Numbered from the stretch's first letter, positions 52,217 to 62,406 are shown. The stretch is DNA of 64,000 nucleotides from Deltaproteobacteria bacterium (GCA_024102635.1 JAGFJO010000068.1:1-64000), one strand, 5' to 3'. Notes: a model not told the origin generated them from the sequence alone. Numbers and translations: made by a program.

Positions 52217-53524
52217 ATGAAAGTTGACATGGTGATGCCCCAGATGGGTGAATCGATAGCCGAAGCGACCATTTCAAAATGGCTGAAAAACCCCGGCGAG
52301 CCTGTACAGAAAGATGAGATCATTCTTGAAATCTCGACCGACAAAGTGGACTCGGAGATCCCCGCCCCTGCCAGCGGTGTCCTATCCGAGGTGCTCTATA
52401 GCGCGGGAGATGTTGTCCCGGTAAAAACGAAGATCGCTGTTATCGACACCGAGAGTAAAGGCGCGGCAGCAGCGCCCGCGAAGCCATCCGCTGCTGTCGC
52501 CGAAGAAGCCGCAGTGGTAAACGGATCAGCATCGGCCGCCCATGTTACGGTAGAAGAGTCGGACTCCAGCGATCGCTTTATCTCCCCGCTGGTGCGAAAT
52601 CTCGCGGAGAAACACAACGTACCTCTCACCGAGCTGAACCGCATCTCAGGCAGCGGCCAAGGAGGCCGTGTCACCAAACAAGATTTTCTCCAGTACGTTG
52701 AGAGCCGTGAACGCCCGAGCTCCGTTTCAGTGATGACCCGGCCCGCCCCATCACCGAGCCCTGCCCCTGTTGCTCAATCTCGCCCGTCCAGCATCGAACC
52801 CCCTAGCCTTGATTGGGGCGCCGACGGGTCGAAGATCGTTCCGATGGATTCGATGCGGCAAGCGATCGCCGAGCATATGGTGCGCTCGAAGCACACCAGT
52901 CCGCACGTGTACTCCGTGCAGGAGGTAGACATGACGGCGGTCTCGAAGTGGCGCAAAGCCAATAAGGCACAGTTTGAAGAGAAGGAGGGATTCGGACTTA
53001 GCTTTACCCCGTTCTTTCTTGAAGCTGCCGTGAGGGGGCTAATAGAGTTCCCCTATGTAAACTCGTCAGTCGACGGAAAGAAGGTGATTCTCAAGAAGAA
53101 CGTCAATCTCGGCTGTGCGGTAGCCCTTGGAAACTCCGGCCTTATAGTGCCGGTTATTAAGAAAGCCGAAGAGAAAAACTTGGTGGGCTTGGCCCGTTCG
53201 CTAAACGACCTTGCGGCGCGCGCCCGTAACAAGAAACTCCTCCCAGATGACGTATCCGGCGGAACATTTACCGTCACTAATCCGGGGGTGTTCGGCACAA
53301 TCATCGGCACACCGATAATCAATCAGCCTCAGGTTGCCATACTATGCTTAGGCGCAATCAAGAAGCGTCCCGTCGTTATCGATGACATGATAGCCATCAG
53401 GGAGATGTGCTATCTGACTTTATCGTACGACCACCGCATTATCGACGGATCGCTCGGGGGTCAATTCCTCGCATTCTTAAGAGACTACCTCGAGAACTGG
53501 GACACAAAGAGAACTCTCTACTGA
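52217..53524 (+). CDS. 2-oxoacid dehydrogenase E2 (dihydrolipoamide acyltransferase)
   Basis: 435 residues. One lipoyl domain with the lipoyl-Lys in EISTDKVDSEIPAPASG (about residue 43), an Ala/Pro/Ser-rich linker, the E3/E1-binding domain (FISPLVRNLAEKHNVPL...GGRVTKQDFLQYV), a second flexible linker, and the catalytic domain ending in TLSYDHRIIDGS (His and Asp of the active site). It moves the acyl group to CoA. Works with E1 directly upstream, LpdA and LipB. Confidence 0.94.
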   Translation: MKVDMVMPQMGESIAEATISKWLKNPGEPVQKDEIILEISTDKVDSEIPAPASGVLSEVLYSAGDVVPVKTKIAVIDTESKGAAAAPAKPSAAVAEEAAVVNGSASAAHVTVEESDSSDRFISPLVRNLAEKHNVPLTELNRISGSGQGGRVTKQDFLQYVESRERPSSVSVMTRPAPSPSPAPVAQSRPSSIEPPSLDWGADGSKIVPMDSMRQAIAEHMVRSKHTSPHVYSVQEVDMTAVSKWRKANKAQFEEKEGFGLSFTPFFLEAAVRGLIEFPYVNSSVDGKKVILKKNVNLGCAVALGNSGLIVPVIKKAEEKNLVGLARSLNDLAARARNKKLLPDDVSGGTFTVTNPGVFGTIIGTPIINQPQVAILCLGAIKKRPVVIDDMIAIREMCYLTLSYDHRIIDGSLGGQFLAFLRDYLENWDTKRTLY

Positions 53525-54081
53525 TGAGAGTAGTCTCCGGAAGCGCCAAAGGACGCAAACTGCTTGCGGTTCCGGGGGATAGCACCCGCCCCATCTTAGA
53601 TCGAGTCAAAACGGCTCTTTTTGACGTTCTACGCCCGCGCATAGACGGGGCCTCTGTGCTCGATCTCTTTGCCGGAAGCGGTTCTGTCGGTATCGAGGCT
53701 CTTAGCCAGGGCGCCTCCCAATGCACCTTTATCGATATAAATGATAAGGCTTGTAAAACCGTCAGAGAAAATTTGGAACGGTGCGGGTTCACCCAGAGCG
53801 CAGAAGTACTGAAGGCAGACGCCTTTTCATTTCTAAGAAAATGCAAGCGCAGCTTTGATCTAATTTATGTAGCGCCCCCGCAGTATAAATCGCTTTGGCT
53901 AGAAGCATTGCAGGCGATAGCTGAGAGGCCCCATCTACTGACGGATACCGGCTTTATCGTCGTGCAAATCGATCCCCTCGAGTATGAGGAGTTTTACTGT
54001 TCGGCGTTTCGTGAAAGCAGTTCGAGAAAATACGGCAGCACTTTGCTGGTGTGGTACGAGCAGTCGGGGGAAAATTCTTAA
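53524..54081 (+). CDS. rsmD: 16S rRNA (guanine966-N2)-methyltransferase RsmD-like
   Basis: 185 residues from ATG 53524, which shares one base with the E2 stop (TGATG); a longer frame starting inside E2 is rejected. RsmD landmarks: MRVVSGSAKGRKLLAVPG, RPILDRVKTALFDVL, SAM motif VLDLFAGSGSVGIEAL. The catalytic [DN]PP[YF] motif is replaced by APPQY (about residue 121), a variant I believe occurs in some other lineages. Translationally coupled to E2, an odd pairing. Confidence 0.85.
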   Translation: MRVVSGSAKGRKLLAVPGDSTRPILDRVKTALFDVLRPRIDGASVLDLFAGSGSVGIEALSQGASQCTFIDINDKACKTVRENLERCGFTQSAEVLKADAFSFLRKCKRSFDLIYVAPPQYKSLWLEALQAIAERPHLLTDTGFIVVQIDPLEYEEFYCSAFRESSSRKYGSTLLVWYEQSGENS

Positions 54082-54099
54082 ACAATATGGCACCGCTCA

Positions 54100-54278
54100 A
54101 GCGGAGCGTAACGAAGTATGGGGCAGTTCTCTCCAAAGCGTAGGCCGTCGAGTTGCTTTGTAGAAAACAATCCCAGACGAGGCACCGCGAGCGAGGCAAC
54201 CCGAGACATTACGAACTGTAAGTCGCAGGGTTGCCGAGCGAAGCGTAACGAAGTATGGGGCAGTTTTCTACAAAGCAA
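54100..54278. repeat. Palindromic intergenic repeat, copy B (full element)
   Basis: The core is bounded by a perfect 16-bp inverted repeat, TTGCTTTGTAGAAAAC (54153-54168) and GTTTTCTACAAAGCAA (54263-54278), with an inner inverted pair GGCAACCC/GGGTTGCC (about 54195-54202 and 54228-54235) and the CATTACGAACTGTAAGTCGCAGG block (54207-54229) also seen in copy A. GCGTAACGAAGTATGGGGCAGTT occurs twice (about 54109-54131 and 54244-54266). It fills the gap between convergent rsmD and the DUF721 gene, and its right arm reaches 11 bases into the latter. Confidence 0.7.
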
Positions 54279-54627
54279 TCGGTCCGACGTAGAAATGGAT
54301 ATCATTAACCGGCGCATCCTCGCCAAGAAACTTTCTGAGCCGGCCCAATATGATCTCTTTTTGAAACACTAGCTCCTGAGCCCAAGCCGAATCTCTGACC
54401 CGCACTACCAGGATTTGACGGGTCAAGCACTCGGGCCGAGTCCTTGACGCAATCTGCTCTCCTACGATCTCTCGCCAGTGAAGGATAAACTTGTAACGGG
54501 CGAAATCATTCTCCAAGCCGAACTGCTTAAGGGCCGATGCAAGCACTTTGTTAGCGGACTCGAATTTCCTCTCTCTTTTCTGTGCTGCGTTTCCGCTGAC
54601 GGCCGGATAGCCGCGTCTGTAGCTCAT
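54268..54627 (-). CDS. DUF721 (DciA-like) protein
   Basis: 119 residues. DUF721 landmarks: a helical start, FILHWREIVGEQIASRTRPECL, ILVVRVRDSAWAQELVFQK and EIILGRLRKFLGEDAPVNDIHFYVG. Family members (DciA) load or aid the replicative helicase; this is inferred from the domain. The stop codon lies within the right arm of repeat copy B. Confidence 0.8.
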   Translation of the reverse strand: MSYRRGYPAVSGNAAQKRERKFESANKVLASALKQFGLENDFARYKFILHWREIVGEQIASRTRPECLTRQILVVRVRDSAWAQELVFQKEIILGRLRKFLGEDAPVNDIHFYVGPIAL

Positions 54628-54687
54628 TTGCTCCCGCTGTAACTTGGCAGATATATGCCGTACTTTACCTCGATTGTTGCCGTTACT

Positions 54688-54960
54688 CTAGTCTTCAAAG
54701 AAGTATATAAGCTCATCAGGACGAGCCATTCCGAGCTGATTGCGGGCCTCTTTTTCAAGAGCGCGCTTGTCGTGTTGCAGCCCGTAAAGCTCACTGCGGA
54801 GGCTTTGAGTCTCATCTCGAAGTTCCAGGTTTCTAGAGCGCTGCTGATCAAGCGTGCTTTTTAGAACCGCTATTCGGCTGTAGCTGTCGTTGCCCACCAC
54901 CAGAAGAATGAAGGTCACTACCGCTAGTGTAATAAGAATAAAGGGAGCCCACGGTTTCAT
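54688..54960 (-). CDS. FtsB/DivIC-type septum formation protein
   Basis: 90 residues from ATG 54960: a short cytosolic N-terminus, one membrane helix (FILITLAVVTFILLVV), a leucine-rich coiled coil (SRNLELRDETQSLRSELYGL), and the C-terminal EKEARNQLGMARPDELIYFF, the conserved end of FtsB/DivIC. Bridges the divisome with FtsL and FtsQ. It is divergent from eno, a pairing (eno-ftsB) common in many bacteria but there on one strand. Confidence 0.88.
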   Translation of the reverse strand: MKPWAPFILITLAVVTFILLVVGNDSYSRIAVLKSTLDQQRSRNLELRDETQSLRSELYGLQHDKRALEKEARNQLGMARPDELIYFFED

Positions 54961-55097
54961 AAACGTCAACTTTACAATGTATTGAATTTACACACTAGTA
55001 GTTTTATAACGTAGTGACCTGAATATGATATAACTGCATCAGTCGAACTAAACGGCCGATCGTATCGTCAGTCTTTGTACTCTTAGGAGCAGCCACG

Positions 55098-56390
55098 ATG
55101 GGAAAGAGCAAAAAGAGCTTTATTGAGAATATATTCGCATTCGAGTGCCTCGACTCGCGGGGTTTCCCTACGGTTTCTGCGACCGTCACATTGGCGGACG
55201 GGACTTCCGGCAGTGCAATGGTTCCATCCGGGGCATCAACGGGCGAGCATGAAGCTCATGAGCTGCGCGACGGGGACAAGAAGCGCTACTCAGGAAAAGG
55301 CGCTTTGAAAGCAGTAGCGAATATCAGTGAAAAGATCGCTCCGGAATTAAAGGGGGCAGATGTTCTTGAACTCGGGAAGATAGACTACAGGCTTATCGAG
55401 CTGGACGGTTCACCCAATAAATCGGCGCTCGGGGCCAATGCGCTGCTTGCGGTAAGTCTTGCTTCTGCCCACGCGGGAGCCAACTACCTGCGGGTCCCGC
55501 TATTCAGGTATTTGGGAGGCGCTAATGCTAAAAAGCTTCCTATTCCACTGGTGAACGTAATTAATGGCGGTGCTCATGCTTCAAACTCATTGGACTTTCA
55601 AGAGTTCATGATCGTTCCCCACCTCTCCACCACATTTTTCGAAAACATTCGCGCCGCATCGGAGATCTTTCATCAGCTAAAGAAGAACCTAATAAAGAAG
55701 GGGCTTTCGGTTGGAGTTGGGGATGAAGGAGGTTTCGCCCCTAACCTCGGCTCGGCTGAGGAGGCGATTCAGTGCCTATGCGAGGCGATTGAAGACGCCG
55801 GCTACAAGACAACCGAGGAGGTTTCTATCGCATTAGACGTCGCAGCTAGCGAATTTCTCGATAAGGAAAAAGGAGTCTACGTGTTCAAAAAGAGCTCGGG
55901 TGAGGCGCTGAAGGCGCAAGATCTCGTTGCGCTCTATAAGTCATGGCTCGACAAGTATCCGATCGTCAGTATCGAGGATGGCCTCGGAGAAAACGATTGG
56001 GACGGGTGGAAGCACATGAGCGAGGAGATCGGCAAACAGGTGCAACTTGTAGGAGATGATCTATTCGTTACCAACTCGGAGCGGCTCGCCACCGGCATTG
56101 AAAACGGTGTCGCGAACTCTATCCTTATTAAGCTCAATCAGATTGGGACCGTCACTGAAACTCTGGAAACAATCCGGCTTGCCCACGACAACAGCTACAG
56201 AACCGTTATCTCGCACCGCTCCGGAGAGACCGAAGACACCTCTATTGCGGATCTTGCGGTCGCTGTAGGCTCGGGACAGATAAAAACCGGCTCTGTGTGC
56301 CGCAGCGAGCGGGTCGCCAAATACAACCGCCTGCTTTGGATTGAAACGTTTCTTGGCGGTCAGTCATTTTGCGCATCTCCGTTCATCTGA
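55098..56390 (+). CDS. eno: Enolase
   Basis: 430 residues. Landmarks: [78 protein letters not shown] and SHRSGETED with the catalytic Lys/Glu sites conserved. Converts 2-phosphoglycerate to phosphoenolpyruvate in glycolysis. TAGGAG 10 bases before the ATG. The 3' end overlaps the possible start of lnt. Confidence 0.97.
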   Translation: MGKSKKSFIENIFAFECLDSRGFPTVSATVTLADGTSGSAMVPSGASTGEHEAHELRDGDKKRYSGKGALKAVANISEKIAPELKGADVLELGKIDYRLIELDGSPNKSALGANALLAVSLASAHAGANYLRVPLFRYLGGANAKKLPIPLVNVINGGAHASNSLDFQEFMIVPHLSTTFFENIRAASEIFHQLKKNLIKKGLSVGVGDEGGFAPNLGSAEEAIQCLCEAIEDAGYKTTEEVSIALDVAASEFLDKEKGVYVFKKSSGEALKAQDLVALYKSWLDKYPIVSIEDGLGENDWDGWKHMSEEIGKQVQLVGDDLFVTNSERLATGIENGVANSILIKLNQIGTVTETLETIRLAHDNSYRTVISHRSGETEDTSIADLAVAVGSGQIKTGSVCRSERVAKYNRLLWIETFLGGQSFCASPFI

Positions 56391-57940
56391 GCTCCGTGGA
56401 AGACGCGAGACCTAACTCCACAAGCAAGGCCCCCGCCCTATTCTGCTTCTTGAGCATAGTAATACTGGGAGCTGCTTGGTTAATTCCCGGAACTCCCTAT
56501 AGCGCGGCGCTCGGTTGGATAGCAGCGCTGGGGCTTGCAAGTTTTCAGAATCTTACATACCGCCCATTCGCCATCTCGTACGTTGCCTCGGTGGCAGCGC
56601 ATGGACTTGCGTTCCACTGGCTTTTTTTCACTATCCGTGACTTCGGAGGTTTTACCAACTTTCCGGCCATCTCCATATATGCGCTCTTTTTGCTGGTTAG
56701 CGCGCTTCACTTTCCGATCTATGTCCTATTTCTCAAAAGAATGCCCGCCGCTCTCAAGCGTCTCGGTCTTGCCGTCCCGATCGCATGGATCGGAGCTGAA
56801 TTTCTCTCGATAAGGATCTTCCCGTGGTACTTAGGTCACACTCAGATAGCATTCGCAGAACTTGCTCAAATCGCCGACATCGCCGGCGCCGCAACCATTT
56901 CGTTTCTAATGATGTGGCTGGCATCGTCCGTGTATGAGCTGTTGCGATCCCCCTCGTTTAGGATATCGCCGCTTTTTCCGGTGCTGCTGCTCTGCGGCTC
57001 TTACTTTTACGGAAAGATGCGCATCGGCGAGTTAGAAGAGCGCCCGTTCCCTACTCAAAAGGTTGCCCTGATTCAGGCCAATATCTCGGTCGAACAGAAA
57101 CACAACATTAAGATGTTTACCACTAACGTGGGGCGCTATATAGAGCTGAGTCAGAAGGTTGTTCAACCTGGCCTGCTAGTCGTTTGGCCTGAAACGGTAA
57201 TTCACGAGTGGCTCTTTGCGGGCCTAAAACATGCGGAGTCGGATCCGCGCCGCAGACTGCCCTTTTTTGATAACGCCGCTCTGCTTGTTGGCGCGCTTAC
57301 ATTCGAAGATCGCGAGCGATTCTTCAACAGCGCGATAGGAATAAAAGCCGGTGGAGAGATCGCCGGAGTGTACCATAAACAGATCTTGATGCCTTTCGGA
57401 GAATACACTCCATTCGGCGATTGGTTCCCGTGGCTGAAAGAAGTTAATTCTACAGTTGCCGACTTTACCGCCGGGCGTGAGATCCGCGTAGTCGACCTCG
57501 GGCCGATTAACGGCGATTCGCTCGGCACAACCAATGTAAAGGCCGCCCCGCTGATATGCTACGAAGATCTTCTGCCCTCCTTGGGGCGTAGCGCCGCGCA
57601 AAAAGGGGCTAATTTGCTCGTTAACCTTACAAATGACGCCTGGTTCGGCGACTCAGCAGCTCCGATTCAACACCACGTGATCGCCTCTTTCCGCTCGATA
57701 GAGACCCGCAGAGCTCTTCTTCGCGCCACCAATACGGGGCTTACTGCGGTGGTTGATGCTGCGGGGCGCACCACAGAGACGCTGCCCAAATTCTCCGATG
57801 GGACTATAGTTACGGAGGTCCGGCTGGTCGATCAGAGCACCGTATTCACCGCTTATCTAGGCGAAAAGCCGTGGTGGATTCTCTCCATTTTTTGCCTGGT
57901 TAGCGTGCTTTTTCCTCGGTCCCGGAAAGGCCGAAGATGA
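56369..57940 (+). CDS. lnt: Apolipoprotein N-acyltransferase
   Basis: 523 residues from TTG 56369 (inside eno) or about 514 from GTG 56396; no ribosome-binding site settles it. About seven membrane helices, then a periplasmic nitrilase domain with the E-K-C triad: Glu in WPETVIHEW, Lys in [15 protein letters not shown], Cys in [12 protein letters not shown]. Adds the third acyl chain to lipoproteins, as needed for the several lipoproteins in this window. Ends with a final helix. Confidence 0.94.
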   Translation: MRISVHLSSVEDARPNSTSKAPALFCFLSIVILGAAWLIPGTPYSAALGWIAALGLASFQNLTYRPFAISYVASVAAHGLAFHWLFFTIRDFGGFTNFPAISIYALFLLVSALHFPIYVLFLKRMPAALKRLGLAVPIAWIGAEFLSIRIFPWYLGHTQIAFAELAQIADIAGAATISFLMMWLASSVYELLRSPSFRISPLFPVLLLCGSYFYGKMRIGELEERPFPTQKVALIQANISVEQKHNIKMFTTNVGRYIELSQKVVQPGLLVVWPETVIHEWLFAGLKHAESDPRRRLPFFDNAALLVGALTFEDRERFFNSAIGIKAGGEIAGVYHKQILMPFGEYTPFGDWFPWLKEVNSTVADFTAGREIRVVDLGPINGDSLGTTNVKAAPLICYEDLLPSLGRSAAQKGANLLVNLTNDAWFGDSAAPIQHHVIASFRSIETRRALLRATNTGLTAVVDAAGRTTETLPKFSDGTIVTEVRLVDQSTVFTAYLGEKPWWILSIFCLVSVLFPRSRKGRR

Positions 57941-58042
57941 ATCTAACTACGTGAAAGCCGAATCTGCCCGAATTCAATTCCGTTTACAAACCGCGGTTTT
58001 GGTGGCAATAATTAAAGGTACTTTTAGCGTTGAGAGTTAAAT

Positions 58043-58741
58043 ATGCGCAATAGATACGCCCGGTTCATCATTCCACTAAGCGTGTGCTTTCTCGCCGCCT
58101 GCCAGAACCCTCAGCCCGGCCCTGATAAGACCATAGGAGCAGCGGTGCTTGGTGCGGGATGGGGCGCCGGAGCCGGCGCAGTTATCGGCCACCAGGTGAG
58201 CTATGCCGGCGAAGGAGCGGCGATAGGTTCGGGCTTTGGTGCAGTAAGCGGCGCGCTTACCGGACTCGGCTACGATCTTAATGAAAGTGCAATTCTGGAT
58301 CAGGAGGATACCCTTGCGCAGCTTCGAATCCAAAATGCTGCCAACGCCCAGCAGCTTGATCAGATACAAAACAAGCTCGACCGGGCAATAGCGCGCGGTA
58401 TCGCAAGCGGCGTCAGCCAGATATTTTTCGACGTTGATACTACCAACATGAAAGCAGGCTCACTTGCCAATCTGGAAGTAATAGCAGAACAGTTCAAGTC
58501 GTCACCTGGCAGCCTTTATATAAACGTCGTCGGTCATAGTGATGATACCGGCAACCCCGAATACAATGCCCGTCTCGCCGAGGCGCGAGCCCGCTCGGTA
58601 AGTGCATACCTTGCGTCCCGCGGTATATCGCTTGATAGAATCAAGGTTGAGCACCACGGCAGCGAGAGGCCGCTTGCGTCTAATGCTACGCCGGTGGGAA
58701 GACAGCTTAACCGGCGTGTGGATGTGTTCGTATCGAATTAA
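58043..58741 (+). CDS. OmpA-family lipoprotein with glycine-zipper domain
   Basis: 232 residues. Lipobox FLAAC (about residue 20), a glycine-zipper stretch (GAGWGAGAGAVIGHQ, GAAIGSGFGAVSGAL), a short coiled coil, then the peptidoglycan-binding OmpA-C domain with NVVGHSDDTGNPEYNARLAEAR and RQLNRRVDVFV. Ties the outer membrane to peptidoglycan. Monocistronic. Confidence 0.93.
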   Translation: MRNRYARFIIPLSVCFLAACQNPQPGPDKTIGAAVLGAGWGAGAGAVIGHQVSYAGEGAAIGSGFGAVSGALTGLGYDLNESAILDQEDTLAQLRIQNAANAQQLDQIQNKLDRAIARGIASGVSQIFFDVDTTNMKAGSLANLEVIAEQFKSSPGSLYINVVGHSDDTGNPEYNARLAEARARSVSAYLASRGISLDRIKVEHHGSERPLASNATPVGRQLNRRVDVFVSN

Positions 58742-58890
58742 TCCTAGGGAAGCATACCTTTCCCTGAACTAAACGGTAGCACGCACTTGCAAGCTCCGGT
58801 TATAGCCTAGACACGGCAGGTTCTACTTAACTTGCCCGTTCGGCCTTCCGATTCTACAATCTAGCTGTACCCAAAACTACGGAGCAATAT

Positions 58891-60039
58891 ATGACCGATG
58901 CCTACATAATCGATGCCGTCAGAACCCCGCGCGCTAAAAGAAAAGGGAAATTCACAACCGTACACCCGGTAGATCTTGCGACCTACCCTTTGAATGCCAT
59001 CGTTCAGCGCAACAAGATAGAACCGGGCCAGATTGAAGATGTGATACTTGGTTGTGTCACGCAGGCCGGGGAACAGGGGTGGTGCGTGGGGCGCGCTGCG
59101 GTATTGGCTTCCGGCTGGCCGCATACCGTCCCGGCCACTACCGTCAATCGCCTTTGCGGCTCCGGTCAGCAAGCGGCCAACTTTGCCGCAATGGGAATTG
59201 CAAGCGGCAACTACGATCTCGCTATCGGCGGCGGCTTGGAACATATGACCAGGGTGCCGATGTTCAGTGATATCGGAGGAGAAGAGAGTCCTCTGCTAAA
59301 GAAACACCACCCCGATCTAGTACAGCAGGGGCTGGCTGCAGAGCTTTTGTCTGAGAAATATAAAATTACCAGGAAAGAGGCCGATGAATTTGCGCTCCGC
59401 TCGCAGAAAAATGCAAAGCGGGCTCAAGATGAGTCGCGCTTCGCAAAAAGCCTGATAGGCGTACCTTATAAAGATGATTCGGGAGCAGAGAAAGTTTTGG
59501 AGGCCGATGACAACTTGCGTCCCGAAACCACCTTTGAGGGGCTTAACGGACTCAAAACAGTATTCAAGCCCGATGGAATAATCACGGCCGGTAACGCCTC
59601 TGCCATAGTAGACGGAGCTGCTGCCGTTCTGCTGGCGAGTGAAAAGAGGACAAAAGAGTTAAATCTTACTCCCCGGGCGCGCATGGTGGCGATGGGCTCT
59701 GTAGGATCGGATCCCCGCATCATGCTCGACGGTCCCGTAGCGGCAATTGAGCTCGCTCTGCGTCGTGCAAAACTTTCTAAAGATGACATTGACCTATGGG
59801 AGATAAACGAGGCGTTCGCTCCCGTCCCGCTTGTTGTCATTAAGCAGCTGGGGCTTGATATTGAAAAGGTAAACGTGAATGGCGGCGGCATCGCTCTCGG
59901 ACATCCGCTCGGGGCCACCGGTGCAATGCTGCTCGGCACTGCAATTGATGAGCTGGAGAGAACAAAGGGCAGGCGTGCTCTGATTACTATGTGCATCGGC
60001 TTGGGGATGGGCATCGCAACCATCATTGAGCGAGTATAA
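58891..60039 (+). CDS. Acetyl-CoA acetyltransferase (thiolase)
   Basis: 382 residues. Acyl-binding Cys in TVNRLCGSGQQAANFA (about residue 88), His in NGGGIALGHPLGATGA and second Cys in ALITMCIGLGMG. Either degradative (FadA-like) or biosynthetic; together with FadD elsewhere in the window a role in fatty-acid breakdown is plausible. Monocistronic between the OmpA-lipoprotein gene and the ArsR-methyltransferase gene. Confidence 0.94.
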   Translation: MTDAYIIDAVRTPRAKRKGKFTTVHPVDLATYPLNAIVQRNKIEPGQIEDVILGCVTQAGEQGWCVGRAAVLASGWPHTVPATTVNRLCGSGQQAANFAAMGIASGNYDLAIGGGLEHMTRVPMFSDIGGEESPLLKKHHPDLVQQGLAAELLSEKYKITRKEADEFALRSQKNAKRAQDESRFAKSLIGVPYKDDSGAEKVLEADDNLRPETTFEGLNGLKTVFKPDGIITAGNASAIVDGAAAVLLASEKRTKELNLTPRARMVAMGSVGSDPRIMLDGPVAAIELALRRAKLSKDDIDLWEINEAFAPVPLVVIKQLGLDIEKVNVNGGGIALGHPLGATGAMLLGTAIDELERTKGRRALITMCIGLGMGIATIIERV

Positions 60040-60073
60040 GATACTCTAATATTTAGATTTTTAGTGATTAATT

Positions 60074-60101
60074 CATATATTTACAGCCATCGATATATAT
60101 G
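60074..60101. promoter_or_regulatory. Candidate operator upstream of the ArsR-methyltransferase gene
   Basis: CATATAT (60074-60080) inverted as ATATATG (60095-60101), centred 28 bases before the ATG in a very AT-rich stretch. Position fits autoregulation by an ArsR-type repressor; the AT-richness makes chance occurrence possible. Confidence 0.3.
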
Positions 60102-60114
60102 CTTTAATTAAGGA

Positions 60115-61059
60115 ATGGAGTTAATCGATTCCTTAAAGGCGCTTGCCGATGAGTCGCGCCTGCGGCTGCTTAACTTACTTAGTAGGGGGCACTTCAATGT
60201 GCAGGAGATAACCTCTATCCTCGGGAGCAGCCAGTCGACCGTCAGTCACCATCTTAAGGTGCTTCAAAACATCGGGATAGCAAAGAGCCACCGCGAGGGC
60301 ACCTGGATCTACTATACCCTCGATACTAGCGCGGAGAACTCTGTGGCGCAGAAAATTTCGCAGGTAATCCTAGAGATAAGCGCAAGCGATCAGGACAAGG
60401 AGCTTAGGGCTCTTATCGGGCGGGACAACCGTTCGATCACCGCTGTGCTTGATAAGCGCCGTGACCGCAGCAGGATGTTTTTCGAGGCTAATGCCGCAAA
60501 GTGGGATGAGATCAGGAAAGGCATGCCTGATGACGAAGCATTAATGGCCGCGGTGCTCGAACAGATTCCGGCAGAAGCTACTTTGCTCGAGTTAGGTTGC
60601 GGCTCCGGCGCCCTCTTTGAAAAAGCCCTCCCGCGTACCGGAAAATCAATCGGAGTGGACAACTCGCAAGCTATGTTGGATGAGGCGTTTCAGCGGCTAT
60701 CACGACACCGCCCCCAACTTGATCTCAGGCTTGGCAATTTGGAGCACCTTCCTGTCGGAGATTGCAGCATAGATTGTATAGCCGCTTATATGGTGATGCA
60801 CCATATTGCAAAGCCTATCGAGGCGCTAAAGGAGGCGTATCGCGTTGCTAAGCCGGGCGGAAGTTTAATTGTAGCCGACCTTTGCAGCCACAGTAATGAG
60901 TTCATGCGCGAACGTTACTCGGACCTCTGGCTCGGATTTGATGTAGATGAATTTGAAGGGTGGGCGCAAGATTGCGGATTTAAAGATATCAAGAGCAAAA
61001 CCTTTGGGGAGGACTTGAAGGTATTTTTATTAACTTGTATTAAACCGGAACAGCGATAG
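60115..61059 (+). CDS. ArsR-family regulator fused to a SAM-dependent methyltransferase domain
   Basis: 314 residues. Residues 1-95: winged helix of the ArsR type (ADESRLRLLNLLSRG, SSQSTVSHHLKVLQNIG, REGTWIYY). Residues ~145-300: Methyltransf_11 fold with LLELGCGSGALFEKA, LGNLEHLPVGDCSID and YRVAKPGGSLIVADL. Lying 42 bases upstream of ahcY, it is the expected place for SahR, the S-adenosylhomocysteine-responsive repressor of the SAM cycle; the second domain would serve as the SAM/SAH sensor. That identity is inference. Confidence 0.85.
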   Translation: MELIDSLKALADESRLRLLNLLSRGHFNVQEITSILGSSQSTVSHHLKVLQNIGIAKSHREGTWIYYTLDTSAENSVAQKISQVILEISASDQDKELRALIGRDNRSITAVLDKRRDRSRMFFEANAAKWDEIRKGMPDDEALMAAVLEQIPAEATLLELGCGSGALFEKALPRTGKSIGVDNSQAMLDEAFQRLSRHRPQLDLRLGNLEHLPVGDCSIDCIAAYMVMHHIAKPIEALKEAYRVAKPGGSLIVADLCSHSNEFMRERYSDLWLGFDVDEFEGWAQDCGFKDIKSKTFGEDLKVFLLTCIKPEQR

Positions 61060-61101
61060 AAAGTAAGCTACCGCATTTCGGAGATCATATTGGAGATGAC
61101 G

Positions 61102-62406
61102 ATGAAACAGGACCTAACAGATTACAAAGTTGCAGATATCACTCTTGCCGACTGGGGTCGCAAGGAGATTGAGATGGCCGAAAAAGAGATGCCCGGCCTT
61201 ATGGCGATACGTAGCGAATACGGCTCGTCAAAGCCGCTTAAGGGCGCGCGCATCGCCGGCTGTCTTCATATGACGATTCAGACCGCGGTGCTGATCGAGA
61301 CTCTTATTGAGCTCGGAGCCGAGGTGCGCTGGTCGAGCTGCAACATTTACTCCACACAAGACCATGCCGCGGCCGCAGTTGCAAAGGCAGGAGTTCCAGT
61401 ATTCGCATGGAAAGGAGAGACTCTCGAAGAGTATGACTGGTGCATCGAGCAAACGCTTATCTTCGGAGACAAAGGACCGAACATGCTGCTTGATGATGGT
61501 GGAGATCTCACCCTCATGGTTCATCAGAAGTTCCCTGAGATGCTAAAAGAGATCTACGGGGTATCAGAGGAGACTACTACCGGCGTTCACCGCCTCTATC
61601 AGATGCATGAGAAAGGAGAGCTTAAGATCCCGGCCTTCAATGTGAATGATTCAGTAACCAAGTCTAAATTCGATAACCTGTATGGGTGCCGTGAATCGCT
61701 TGCAGACGGCATCAAACGCGCCACAGATGTCATGCTGGCTGGCAAAGTAGTACTGGTTGCTGGTTACGGTGATGTGGGCAAAGGATGCGCGCACTCCATG
61801 AGAAGCTACGGTTCCAGAGTTCTTATCACCGAGATCGACCCGATAAATGCTCTGCAGGCCGCTATGGAGGGTTTCCAAGTGGTAACGATGGAGACTGCCG
61901 CTCCAATCGCTGACATCTTCGTGACCGCCACAGGCAACCTGAATGTTATCGGCCCCAAGCACTTTCAGGTGATGAAAGACGAGGCGATCCTTTGCAATAT
62001 CGGGCACTTTGATAATGAGATCGATATCAAGTGGCTTGAAACCAACCCGGAAGTAAAAGAAGTTAATATTAAGCCGCAGGTGGATAAGTTTGTATTCGCC
62101 GATGGCAGATCGCTAATCGTGCTGGCCCGCGGGCGCCTTGTGAATTTGGGCTGCGCAACCGGACACCCAAGCTTTGTAATGTCGAACTCCTTCAGCAATC
62201 AGACGATTGCGCAGATAGAGCTCTACACCAAGCGCGGTCAATATCCGGTAGGAGTACACGTACTGCCTAAGATTCTGGACGAAAAAGTAGCGCGGCTGCA
62301 CCTTAAGAAATTAGGAGTAGAGCTTACAACTCTGACCGACGAGCAAGCTAACTATATCGGTGTGAAAAAGGACGGCCCCTACAAGCCTGAGCATTATCGG
62401 TATTAG
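61102..62406 (+). CDS. ahcY: Adenosylhomocysteinase
   Basis: 434 residues from ATG 61102, set by the GGAG 6 bases before it; earlier in-frame TTG 61090 and ATG 61096 are too close to that site. Landmarks: [36 protein letters not shown] motif [21 protein letters not shown] and the C-terminal [13 protein letters not shown]. Hydrolyses S-adenosylhomocysteine to homocysteine and adenosine. Probably co-transcribed with the regulator upstream. Confidence 0.97.
   Translation: MKQDLTDYKVADITLADWGRKEIEMAEKEMPGLMAIRSEYGSSKPLKGARIAGCLHMTIQTAVLIETLIELGAEVRWSSCNIYSTQDHAAAAVAKAGVPVFAWKGETLEEYDWCIEQTLIFGDKGPNMLLDDGGDLTLMVHQKFPEMLKEIYGVSEETTTGVHRLYQMHEKGELKIPAFNVNDSVTKSKFDNLYGCRESLADGIKRATDVMLAGKVVLVAGYGDVGKGCAHSMRSYGSRVLITEIDPINALQAAMEGFQVVTMETAAPIADIFVTATGNLNVIGPKHFQVMKDEAILCNIGHFDNEIDIKWLETNPEVKEVNIKPQVDKFVFADGRSLIVLARGRLVNLGCATGHPSFVMSNSFSNQTIAQIELYTKRGQYPVGVHVLPKILDEKVARLHLKKLGVELTTLTDEQANYIGVKKDGPYKPEHYRY

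Noticed and set aside
53407..53523. rsmD start inside the E2 gene
   Set aside because: The first conserved RsmD residues begin at ATG 53524 and the upstream residues are a shadow of E2.
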